Assembly: GCA_018457135.1 (NCBI GenBank)
Contig: JAGGDU010000002.1
Coordinates: forward strand, 22,228 to 67,978
Length of the DNA: 45,751 nucleotides
Direction of reading: 5' to 3'
Source of the DNA: Trichodesmium erythraeum GBRTRLIN201
GTDB lineage: Bacteria; Cyanobacteriota; Cyanobacteriia; Cyanobacteriales; Microcoleaceae
Under the pieces are notes generated by a model. That model saw nothing but the letters and a program-made list of their open reading frames with translations. It did no database searches and had not been told where the DNA came from. Shown piece by piece: positions 27,169 through 36,222 of this stretch; position 1 is the stretch's first letter; every line of letters begins with the position of its first letter. A program made the translations under genes and the position numbers.

Positions 27169-28947
27169 ATGCTTATATCTCTTCGCATTAATAACTTTGC
27201 CCTCATAGACCATCTCGAACTAAAATTAGGTTCCGGTCTAAATGTCTTCACAGGTGAAACAGGTGCCGGAAAGTCCATTATCTTAGATGCTCTTAATGCT
27301 GCCCTAGGTGCTAAGATAGACCGTCGTATTATCAGAACAGGAACTAGACGAGCTATTTTAGAAGCAACCTTTAAAATTAATCCAGATCTAGCTGAATGGT
27401 TAAGAGGTCAAGAAATAGATCCGGTAGATGATACATTAGTAATTTGTAGTCGCGAAATTATTGTAACTCAAGACTCCCTGCGCACAAGGTCTCGTGTAAA
27501 TGGGGTTCTAGTTAACCGGAAAATAATAGACCAACTTCGCGATCGCTTAGTAGAGATTACAGCTCAAGGCCAGACTTTACAATTGGGAAATACTAATCTG
27601 CAAAGAGAATGGCTTGATTTATATGGTGGTTATTCCCTACTCAAATGTCGAGAAGCCGTAAATATTAGCTATCAAAAAGCTCAAAAAACCAAAGTAGCGT
27701 TAGAAAACCGTCGCCAGTCAGAGCAGCAACGTTTACAAAGAATAGACTTATTAGAATACCAGGTACAAGAATTAGATAAAGCTAATCTTACTGAGCCTCA
27801 AGAATTAGAGCAACTAATACAAGAAAGTCAACGCCTTAGTCATGTAGTTGAACTGCAACATCAAAGTTATCAAATATATCAAGCTTTATATCAAAATGAA
27901 GGTGATAATTCAGCAGCAGCAGATCTTTTAGGAAAAGCAGAAACAATATTAAATGATATGGTAAACTACGACTGCACATTACAATCAATATCAGAAATGA
28001 TTAGTGAAGCTCTAGCTCAAGTTGTTGAAGCTAGCCGACAAATTAGCAGTTATGGTGAGCAATTAGAAGCAGATCCTCAAAGATTACAGGATGTAGAAGA
28101 AAGAATTCAAGAACTTAAACAAATTTGTCGTAAGTATGGACCCACTCTAGAAGAAGGCATTAATTATTATCACAGAATACAAGCAGAACTTAAAGAACTA
28201 CTTGAAGGAGGAGAGTCCCTTGAAGCACTAGAAAAAGTATATCAAGAAGATCAGATTGAATTACAAAATAAATGTCACGAACTTAGTTTGCAACGCCATA
28301 GTGCTGCTGCTAAATTGGAAACACATTTGGTAGAAGAATTAAAGCCCCTTGCTATGGAGAAAGTGAAATTTAAGGTACAAATTACTTCTATTACTCCGAC
28401 AATTACAGGTGCTGACCACCTTACATTTTGTTTTAGTTCTAATCCTGGTGAACCACTACAACCTCTAAATTTAACTGCTTCTGGAGGAGAAATGAGTCGG
28501 TTTTTATTAGCACTGAAAGCTTGTTTTTCTCAAATTGAAGCATCAGATACTCTAGTTTTTGATGAAATAGATGTAGGAGTTTCAGGAAGAGTAGCAGGAG
28601 CTATTTCAGAAAAGTTACACCAACTTAGTCGCCAACATCAAGTTCTATGTGTAACTCACCAACCTATAGTTGCTGCAATGGCAGACCATCATTTTAATGT
28701 TAGCAAGCAAGTAATTCAGCAAGTAGCTAATGTTGATTCAAATGATCACAATTCTGAGGAGAGAACAATAGTTAGAGTGAAAAGCCTGGATAATTATCAA
28801 CGACGAGAAGAGCTCGCACAATTAGCTAGTGGTAGATCAGTTCAAGAAGCTATTGCTTTTGCAGAATCTCTTTTAACTCAAGCCGCAACTAAACGCGAGA
28901 AAAATTCGATTACTCCTATTTCTAGTTCCAGTTTTGGAGGTGAATAG
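27169..28947 (+). CDS. recN: DNA repair protein RecN
   Basis: A 592-residue SMC-like ATPase involved in double-strand break repair; it tethers and processes broken DNA with RecA. Walker A GETGAGKS is at residues 29-36 in the characteristic opening MLISLRINNFALIDHLEL. A long coiled-coil middle (about 155-390) separates it from the C-terminal ATPase half. There the ABC signature LTASGGEMSRFLLALK and Walker B DTLVFDEIDVGVSG are intact, followed by the LCVTHQPIVAAMADHHF switch. Length is normal and the ATG at 27169 fits the family N-terminus. No other repair gene is adjacent. Confidence 0.97.
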   Translation: MLISLRINNFALIDHLELKLGSGLNVFTGETGAGKSIILDALNAALGAKIDRRIIRTGTRRAILEATFKINPDLAEWLRGQEIDPVDDTLVICSREIIVTQDSLRTRSRVNGVLVNRKIIDQLRDRLVEITAQGQTLQLGNTNLQREWLDLYGGYSLLKCREAVNISYQKAQKTKVALENRRQSEQQRLQRIDLLEYQVQELDKANLTEPQELEQLIQESQRLSHVVELQHQSYQIYQALYQNEGDNSAAADLLGKAETILNDMVNYDCTLQSISEMISEALAQVVEASRQISSYGEQLEADPQRLQDVEERIQELKQICRKYGPTLEEGINYYHRIQAELKELLEGGESLEALEKVYQEDQIELQNKCHELSLQRHSAAAKLETHLVEELKPLAMEKVKFKVQITSITPTITGADHLTFCFSSNPGEPLQPLNLTASGGEMSRFLLALKACFSQIEASDTLVFDEIDVGVSGRVAGAISEKLHQLSRQHQVLCVTHQPIVAAMADHHFNVSKQVIQQVANVDSNDHNSEERTIVRVKSLDNYQRREELAQLASGRSVQEAIAFAESLLTQAATKREKNSITPISSSSFGGE

Positions 28948-28954
28948 TAAATCT

Positions 28955-29052
28955 TTGACATCCTACTGATATTGCCCTTAAGTGACAAAACATAATCCCT
29001 GAACCTCACGGTGAGGGACACTCCTCTGAAGGAGGCTAATGGTTTATGTTTT
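28955..29052. other. Structured three-stem element downstream of recN
   Basis: AAAACATAATCC (28987-28998) pairs with GGTTTATGTTTT (29041-29052) at 11 of 12 positions. Inside are two hairpins: CCTCA-CGG-TGAGG (29004-29016) and CTCCT-CTGA-AGGAG (29021-29034). The strip just left (28957-28963) reads, on the minus strand, AGGATGTCAAAG, like the IS605-type ends elsewhere in the window. It may be a foldable transposon end or a small MITE, or it may act as the recN terminator. Confidence 0.5.
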
Positions 29053-29264
29053 ATCGCACAAAAAACCAAGACTAAACCTATTTGTAATTTAATCGTCACT
29101 CCACAGACTAATACTGCTACTCCCTTCCTGCTAGAAAATTACCTATTATTTAACATATGTTATTACATAATAGGTAATAAGGGATGAATCATGATTAAAT
29201 CTTTAGGGAATAAAACTTTTAGGTTAGGCGATCGCTAATTAAATTTAGAATTGTGGCCATAATT

Positions 29265-30308
29265 GTACTACAAGTGTCAACAAGAATATTTAAGGAAAAG
29301 ATTCTTGGCAATTCAATACTTGTATGAAGGAAAAACTAGAACAGAAGTATCAGATTTATTAGATTGTCATTATCAAACTTTATCTACTTGGATAGATAAA
29401 TTTTTAGAAGGAGGGTTAAAGAATTTAATATAACTAATCACTCACCAAGTATCATCAAGATTAAATATAAAACAGAAATAGGAATTAAAAATAATGATAC
29501 TGGAAGAATTACCCAGAGATTATGTGGTAGATAGAAACAAATGGAGCTGGTAAAATTATTAGTAATGTTATTGAATTAAGATGGGGAGTAAAACTGAAAA
29601 CAACAAGAATATATGAAATTTTAAATGAATTAAATTTATCAGCTCAAAAAGCCCATAGAAATTATGCTAATACCAGCCAAGAACAGCAAAAAACATTTAT
29701 TTTAAGTCTAAAAAAAATTGGCATCTAAAAAAGAGAAAGAAAAAATAGTATTTTTTGATGAATTTGTTGTTTATGAGCGCTCAAGTATTTTTTACAGATG
29801 GGCAGAAAAAAAATACAGCTCCCGAAGTACCCAGTAATGAGAAGGGAGGTAAAAATAAATTGAATGGAATGATTTCAGTTGATGCCTTTACAGCTCAAGA
29901 GTATTTAAAATTCAAAGAAAAATCTAAAACAGAGGAAGTTTCGGATGACTTTTTACAATTAACTCAAGATTTTTTAACAGAAGGATTTGATAAATTGACT
30001 ATTATTTTAGCTCTGGACTAGACAGATAAAAATAAAATGAAATTTTAATTGAAATTTCATCTCATTAATGCTCAAATATTCAGATAAAATTGTTGTAGAT
30101 TTTATTCATACTCCAACATATTCTCCTAATTTTAATTGAGTTGAATATATTATTCATCTTTTAAGACTTAAACTGTTAAATCACTTTTCCTGGGATGTAA
30201 ATATTCAACAAGTTTAAGGGTATATTAGAAAAAATTTTCCAATTTAATCAACTTCAGACAACTGAACAAGTCCAAAATCTAACTCGGTATATTTGTACTT
30301 TAGCGTAG
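29265..30308 (+). pseudogene. Decayed IS630-family transposase gene
   Basis: Pieces in different plus-strand frames rebuild an IS630 transposase in order. They are an N-terminal HTH (QYLYEGKTRTEVSDLLDCHY), WIDKFLEGGLKNL, a middle part (ELRWGVKLKTTRIYEILNEL), VFFDEFVVYERSSIFYRWAEK around 29755-29810, and the frame 29755-30021. After that come YSPNFN and VEYIIHLLRLKLLNHFSW near 30120-30190. The end QLQTTEQVQNLTRYICTLA has its stop at 30306-30308. Several frameshifts and stops disrupt it. It is a different subfamily from the fossil at 8225-9008. Confidence 0.75.
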
Positions 30309-31084
30309 CTAGATTAAAGTAGAAATAAGTACCAATAATTGTTCTGGTAAATATTCTTTTTGGGGTTTGTATTATAGTTTTTGCCATAATTGAGTATCTA
30401 AGATCGCGATCGCTAGATTGAACCATTCTATCAGATAAAGGTTTTATCGTTTTGCTGCTCTAATTAGCTTTTGTAATGTTTATACTACATGATAGGTAAT
30501 CTTCTAGCGGGAAAGGAGTAGTGCGGATATTACTGGTTATTTTGGGAATAATGATTAGGGATTGAGTAAAAATATATCAAAAATAACCTCTAAATCTTAT
30601 ATATTAATGGTTTAACCTCTAACAAACAAGTTAGTTAAGTCAGATATTTAAGGTTTTACCCATTTTTAGCTTATTACCGTATTTTTCTTTTCCCTTTTAG
30701 ATTAACTTCTATTGATTTATGCCCTCTAAAAATTGGTAATTTACCTTGAAAAAGCAAAAAAAACCTTAATAGATGAAATAAATTATTCTTCATTAAGAAC
30801 AAAAAAATTAAATCTAAGTATCTATAGATACTTTTGTTGCCATTAATGAGAAAGTAGGGTAGAAGCCCATTATTTTGATAAATACATAAGAATAAGTTAT
30901 GAAAACTGAACCAATGAAAATTACTTGTTATGTTAAACTATAGTATAGTTTTTTATAGAAGCTTTAAAAGCCTTAAGTTCTTAATATTAATTAACAAATG
31001 GAGTGAAAATTATATAAAAATCTTAATTTTGCAGACAAAAAATAGCATCCAATGTCAATACTTATATCAATTAATTAAAACGTT
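30309..31084. other. Intergenic region upstream of the adenylate cyclase gene
   Basis: AT-rich, no gene. It should contain the cyclase promoter; I cannot point to a clear one. No CRP-type site (TGTGA-N6-TCACA) was found by eye. Confidence 0.45.
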
Positions 31085-33820
31085 ATGACATCTACATCTT
31101 CAAATCAAATAGCAAAAGAAGATAAAATTCCAATAGAAGTGAAAGTAGTTGTAGAGGGTAGTAGCCATGATGTTTCTCTCCCTCAAGATAATTCTGGTTA
31201 TAAAAATTCTCAAATTAATAGCAGTAATGGAGATAATTCTCAAAGTAAATCAACAGTTAACGAAAATAGTGCATTAGTTCATTCTGGTTCTGGGGCTAAT
31301 TTTTCAGAATTTCTGGCTCCTTTAACAAAAGATACTTTTGTTGGAGTTGTTAAAGATGTTGAAGAAAAACTAAAGACAGTGAATCAAACCCTTGGGATGC
31401 TCAATAATTTGTTAGAAGCTCAAGGATTTGATGCTATTCTCCATGAAATGTTACGTTCAATTACTCTCAAAACAGGAGAATTATTGAATGCAGACCGAAC
31501 AACAATTTGGTTATTAGATGAAGAAAAGAATGAACTTTGGTCAACAGTTGCTCAAGGAGCTAATGGAAAACCATTAGAGTTAAGAATTCCAGCCAATGAG
31601 GGAATAGCTGGCGAATCAGCTCAAGCAAAAAAAGTCATTAACATACCTTATGATTTTTATGATGATCCCCGTTCAGCGAGTGCGAAAAAACTCGACAAAC
31701 AAAACGGATATCGAACTTACACTATGGTAGTACTGCCATTATTAAAAGAAGAAACTGGAGATTTAATTGCAGTTGTTCAACTTCTAAATAAGTTAAAACA
31801 AGATGTAGAAAAATATGAACTCTTAGAAGACAAAATAGATGTCAATGGATTTACCGAAGAAGATGAAAGAGTATTTAATGAATTTGCTCCTTCTATTAGT
31901 CTCATACTAGAATCTTCTAAATCATTTTATGCAGCCACCCAAAGACAAAGGGCAGCAGAAGCTTTAATGAAAGCTGTAGACTCCCTTAGCAAAAGTAGCC
32001 TAGACTTAGAAGATACCCTAGACAAAGTCATGTATCAGGCCCGGGAACTGATGAATGCAGATCGTAGTACCATCTGGCTTATAGATAACGATAAAAATCA
32101 ACTCTGGACAAAAATCTTAATTGATGGTAAGCGAACCGAAATCCGAATAGATAAAAACCAAGGTTTCGTTGGTATGGTTGCCACGTCTGGTGAAACACTA
32201 CTAATTCCTTTTGATGTTTATAAAGATTCTCGTTCAGTTACAGCCAAAGAAACAGACGAAAAAACAGGTTATCGTACCTGCAGTCTATTGTGTATGCCTG
32301 TTTTTAATGATAATAATGAACTAATTGGTGTGACTCAGTTGGTTAATAAAAAGAAACAAGGAGAGTATCCAGCTTATAACCCCGCTAATTGGCCTAATGC
32401 ACCAGAACAATGGAAAGCTAGTTTTAATCGTGATGATTTAGAGTTTATGAAGGCTTTTAATATTCAAGCAGGGGTAGCTCTTCAAAACGCGAAATTATTT
32501 GATACAGTCAAACAAGAACAACAAAGGCAAAAGGATATTTTGCGCAGTCTGTCCAATGGAGTAATATCTACTGACAAAAAAGGTCAAGTCATTGCTACAA
32601 ATGAAAGCGCTAGAGATTTACTAGGTATTAGTTATACAGATATACTAGAAGGTAAATCTGTAAAAGATTTGGTTCGCCTTAAAGAAGGTGAATTTTCTAA
32701 ATGGTTAGATGTAGCACTTTCCCCTAATGAGAGTAAAGAGTACCAGCAGTATTACCCAGATCAAACTTTATTGCCTCAAGGAGATTTACCTCCTCAAAGT
32801 ATTAATTTGTCAATTAACTCAATGATTGATGTTTTGGAACCGGAGAGGGTGAATGGTGTGTTGATAGTGATGGAAGATATAACAGGAGAAAAGCAAGTTA
32901 AAAATTTGATGTATCGTTACATGACACCAAAAGTCGCAGAACAATTATTAGCAAGTGGTGACACTGGTTTAGGAGGTAAACTTCAACAGGTTTCTGTACT
33001 TTTCAGTGATATTCGTAGTTACACTACTTTGACAGAAAACATGAGTGCTGAACAAGTGGTCAGTTTGTTAAATGAATATTTTGAAGAAATGGTAGATGTT
33101 GTTTTCAAATACAAAGGCACTCTTGATAAATATATAGGAGATGCGATAATGGCAGTCTTTGGATCTCCAGCTCCGTTAGAAGATCATCCTTTATATGCCA
33201 TGCAAACTGCTGTAGAAATGCGCCAACGCTTGCAGCTGTTTAATAAAGATCGTCTAGCTAAGGATAAAAAGGCCATCAGTATTGGTATAGGGATTCACTC
33301 AGACGAAGTAGTTAGTGGTAATATTGGCTCTAGTAAACGTATGGAGCTAACTTCTATTGGAGATGGTGTTAACCTGGCCTCTCGCCTTGAAGGTACAAGT
33401 AAACAGTATGGTACAGATTTGATTATTAGTGATAATACTTATCAACCTTACAAAGAATTGCTTTGGGTTCGGGAGCTAGACTTAATTACTGTGAAGGGAA
33501 AAAGTAAACCTGTCAAAATATATGAACTTTTGGGCTTTAAGGAAGGTGATCTCAAACAAGAATTGACTGACAAACAACATCAGATTGTTGGTCACTATCA
33601 TCAAGGACGGGAGTATTATTTGAGGCCATCCAAAGAGAAAAACTTAACAGATAATTCTATTAAAGAAGCTTTTGCACTTGCTGAAGCTGAATTTAGAGAA
33701 GTTCTGAATATTGACCCAAAGAATAAAGCAGCCAAGTTACACGTTGGTCGTTGTCAGCTATTTCAGGCCGAACTTCCTTCAAAAGATTGGGATGGGGTCT
33801 GGCAATTAACTGAAAAGTAA
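31085..33820 (+). CDS. cya: GAF-GAF-PAS class III adenylate cyclase (CyaB1/CyaB2-type)
   Basis: A 911-residue soluble signalling enzyme that should make cAMP. A Ser/Asn-rich N-terminus (1-90) is followed by two GAF domains (about 112-275 and 305-470). Each has the cyclic-nucleotide-GAF hallmark: NGYRTYT in the first, TGYRTCS in the second. A PAS domain follows (about 480-600), then the cyclase domain (about 630-818). The metal-binding Asp are D642 (LFSDIRSYT) and D686 (DKYIGDAIMAVFG). Adenine selectivity is set by K682 and T756 (LTSIGDGVNLASRLEG), and the transition-state Asn and Arg are N763 and R767. A TPR-like tail (EAEFREVLNIDPKNKAAKLHVG) ends it. The layout equals Anabaena CyaB1/CyaB2, where cAMP binding to a GAF domain stimulates the enzyme. 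The ATG is at 31085. Confidence 0.92.
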   Translation: MTSTSSNQIAKEDKIPIEVKVVVEGSSHDVSLPQDNSGYKNSQINSSNGDNSQSKSTVNENSALVHSGSGANFSEFLAPLTKDTFVGVVKDVEEKLKTVNQTLGMLNNLLEAQGFDAILHEMLRSITLKTGELLNADRTTIWLLDEEKNELWSTVAQGANGKPLELRIPANEGIAGESAQAKKVINIPYDFYDDPRSASAKKLDKQNGYRTYTMVVLPLLKEETGDLIAVVQLLNKLKQDVEKYELLEDKIDVNGFTEEDERVFNEFAPSISLILESSKSFYAATQRQRAAEALMKAVDSLSKSSLDLEDTLDKVMYQARELMNADRSTIWLIDNDKNQLWTKILIDGKRTEIRIDKNQGFVGMVATSGETLLIPFDVYKDSRSVTAKETDEKTGYRTCSLLCMPVFNDNNELIGVTQLVNKKKQGEYPAYNPANWPNAPEQWKASFNRDDLEFMKAFNIQAGVALQNAKLFDTVKQEQQRQKDILRSLSNGVISTDKKGQVIATNESARDLLGISYTDILEGKSVKDLVRLKEGEFSKWLDVALSPNESKEYQQYYPDQTLLPQGDLPPQSINLSINSMIDVLEPERVNGVLIVMEDITGEKQVKNLMYRYMTPKVAEQLLASGDTGLGGKLQQVSVLFSDIRSYTTLTENMSAEQVVSLLNEYFEEMVDVVFKYKGTLDKYIGDAIMAVFGSPAPLEDHPLYAMQTAVEMRQRLQLFNKDRLAKDKKAISIGIGIHSDEVVSGNIGSSKRMELTSIGDGVNLASRLEGTSKQYGTDLIISDNTYQPYKELLWVRELDLITVKGKSKPVKIYELLGFKEGDLKQELTDKQHQIVGHYHQGREYYLRPSKEKNLTDNSIKEAFALAEAEFREVLNIDPKNKAAKLHVGRCQLFQAELPSKDWDGVWQLTEK

Positions 33821-33878
33821 AAATTTCCCTCTCAAAAAAATGTTACTTCTCATATTTTGAAACAAATTAGCACTAGTT

Positions 33879-34244
33879 ATGAATAATTTAAATTCCCATT
33901 ACTCAGATACTGACTGGATAGAGAAAGTTCATCAATTGTTGCTTGAGATTGCTCGTGCTTCTGTTTCAGATCAACCATTACTACCAGAAAATGTTGCTGA
34001 AAGAGCTCTACCACTGGCCAATAAAGCTAAAAGTATCCAAGAAAAAGCTGATAGTCTAATTATTCCTTCAGATTCCCTAGAATGGGTGGGAAAGGTACGT
34101 CAACTTTTGTTGGATTTATCTCGTGCTTCCTTAGCAGATATACCAAGACTACCTGTAGATATTGCGGAAAGCTCTTTGACTCTGGCAAAAACAGCTAAAG
34201 AGATTAAAGACAAAGTTGCTGACAAAAATCGTAGTTGTCAATAA
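33879..34244 (+). CDS. Small helical protein made of two ~45-residue repeats, unknown function
   Basis: A 121-residue protein that I cannot name. It is an internal duplication: DWIEKVHQLLLEIARAS with LLPENVAERALPLANKAKSI (about 12-58) and EWVGKVRQLLLDLSRAS with RLPVDIAESSLTLAKTAKEI (about 68-113). Each unit reads as two amphipathic helices joined by a Pro-containing turn. There is no signal peptide or membrane helix. It begins 58 bp after the adenylate cyclase stop on the same strand with no terminator between, so co-transcription and a partner role in cAMP signalling are plausible but unproven. Confidence 0.7.
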   Translation: MNNLNSHYSDTDWIEKVHQLLLEIARASVSDQPLLPENVAERALPLANKAKSIQEKADSLIIPSDSLEWVGKVRQLLLDLSRASLADIPRLPVDIAESSLTLAKTAKEIKDKVADKNRSCQ

Positions 34245-35169
34245 TTCAAATAATGGTGAACTTAAAGACAGCATCTATATCAAATTTGTACTACGGTTGA
34301 TAATTTTAAGTTTTTTAGAAATTTCCTAAATATGGAATCATATACTCAACCTGCCAGTTACTGAGATGATCAACCTCTTGAATGGATTATTTTATGAACG
34401 ACAATGTCTGTATGAACATTAGTATTATTTTTATTAGTCATTATTTATTATTTTAAGAGTAAGATTAACTTCATTTCTCAAACTTCTTATGAATTATCTG
34501 GCTATGAATGATTTCTAACTAAATTTCTAAGAACTTTACTTAAAATTTCTATAATATTTTGTCAATACTCCTTTTCTTTATAAGGTTAATAATTAAACTA
34601 CAATCATGTATTTATCCATAAATATCAAGTAAATTGATGTAGAAATTTGATAATTTTTTTAATCCCAAAAAATTTATAAAATATTTTGTTTAAATCATGG
34701 TAAATATAGTGGAATTACTACCTTATAAAAGAAATCAAAAATATTGACAAGCTTATATATATTGGAATGATTTAGATATTGATATCATATCTCTCTGAAT
34801 ACCCACAATAAAAATTGTTGAAGTCCTGAATAAAAAATTCAATAAATGGAAAGTATAGAGAATATTAAAGAGTAATGTAAAAATAGCTTTAACAATTTTT
34901 ATATTTATTTATTACCTATATAACCTAAGTAAGTAGGTTTAATAATCAATGCAATAGCAAGAAAAACTTAAAACACTGAAAACTTTTTGAGGAGTTTCTT
35001 TTATACTCTTTTTCATATTTTTTATTTTAATCTTTATTCATGCTGACCTACTTAGAATTTGCTGATTAACTCTAAAAAACTTACATAGTCATAATTTAAG
35101 GCATTTATAATCATAAATTGTACCTGATTTTCAGCTACAATAGATAAAAAACTAAGTCTCTATACTGCA
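34245..35169. other. AT-rich gap of about 0.9 kb with no gene
   Basis: No open frame of note on either strand, no repeat and no transposase similarity that I can see. Base composition is even more AT-rich than in the other gaps. Confidence 0.45.
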
Positions 35170-35175
35170 CTCACC

Positions 35176-35340
35176 ATGTACAAAAAAGTAGGCCAGCGTG
35201 AAACTCTACCAGAAAATTTTGAACTACCGTTTAATGACAAATTACCCCCAGAAAATCCTTGGTTAGTGATGGCTAGTTTAATTTAATGGTCGGAATTTGG
35301 AGATAAATATGCAGTTAATTTCTCTATAGGGCGTTGCATA
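35176..35340 (+). pseudogene. N-terminal fragment of an IS1182/IS5-like transposase
   Basis: The frame from ATG 35176 reads MYKKVGQRETLPENFELPFN, then KLPPENPWLVMASLI, a stop, and WSEFGDKYAVNFS. This matches the opening of transposases whose N-terminus has ENFELPFxGKLxxENRW and IPWSEFExxYAxxF. The match ends near TATAGGGCGTTGCATATTTG (35325-35344), which resembles the end of another small mobile element. The rest of the transposase is missing. Confidence 0.65.
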
Positions 35341-36222
35341 TTTGTAGGATGAATGATAAGTCGAGAGATAGGGAATAAAAGGGAAAAAGTATAAAATCTC
35401 CAGAGTGCTAATCCCAACATATTCGTAAAAATGCTAAGAAACGCGAGAAGCAAAATCACATTTGTGTCAATACTCTTAAAAGAGGCTTTTTCTCTTTTTT
35501 GTACTTTTTTGCAGAAAAAACTGTTCTGGCGGTGTGTTCAATCATTTCAAATTATAGTTAAATAAAAGATAATAATAAAAAGTTATTTTGAGTTTTTTAT
35601 TGAATAAAAAATCAACTATTTTCAGGTTGATGCAGTTAGATAATGCAAACGTCATCAATCATTACCCAAGTATTAGTTTATGGAGCTTATATATCAGCAC
35701 AAGTGTTATGAAAAAGCTATCCAGCTAGGGGTAAAACGACGATTGAGCAACGAAAAGATGCAGTCTAACATGGTAGCATGGGAACAATAAAGAAACTCCC
35801 TATTGTAGAGATGAAAACTTGAGGCGGTTCTGGCAAGCTGGATGAACATAAATGTAAACGTAAAAGTAATTGCTATTGATGCCTTAACTTTAGTATAGTT
35901 TGATTTGTTATCAAGCTTATAATATTTCCAGACGTTAGCAAGGGTGAGTACCGAAGTGTTGGCGGAGCAAGTCTGATAGCTGTATTGCTCTGAGATAAAT
36001 CCTTACGAATAAATTGAATGAAACTTTGAGTTGTCAATAATAAATTTATTTAGTCCGGGTGAGCGAGTTGCACCTCAGAAAGTGCCAACCTTTCAGAATC
36101 AGCGTTCGTATCATTTTTTTTCTAAATGATAAAAAAAAGAGAGCAAATAGCCAATTAATTCAAAGGATAGGCGATCGCAAACATTCAGAATACAAATGCC
36201 CACCCCTTATTTAAACTTGGTC
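35341..36222. other. Gap downstream of hetZ with mobile-element debris
   Basis: No intact gene. It includes AAAAGAGGCTTTTTCTCTTTTTTG (35487-35510), a weak hairpin with a T-run, and a GC-richer strip at about 35935-36110. I cannot identify either. Confidence 0.35.

Noticed and set aside
35487-35510. Terminator AAAAGAGGCTTTTTCTCTTTTTT
   Set aside because: The stem is short and AT-rich, and no gene ends just upstream on that strand.
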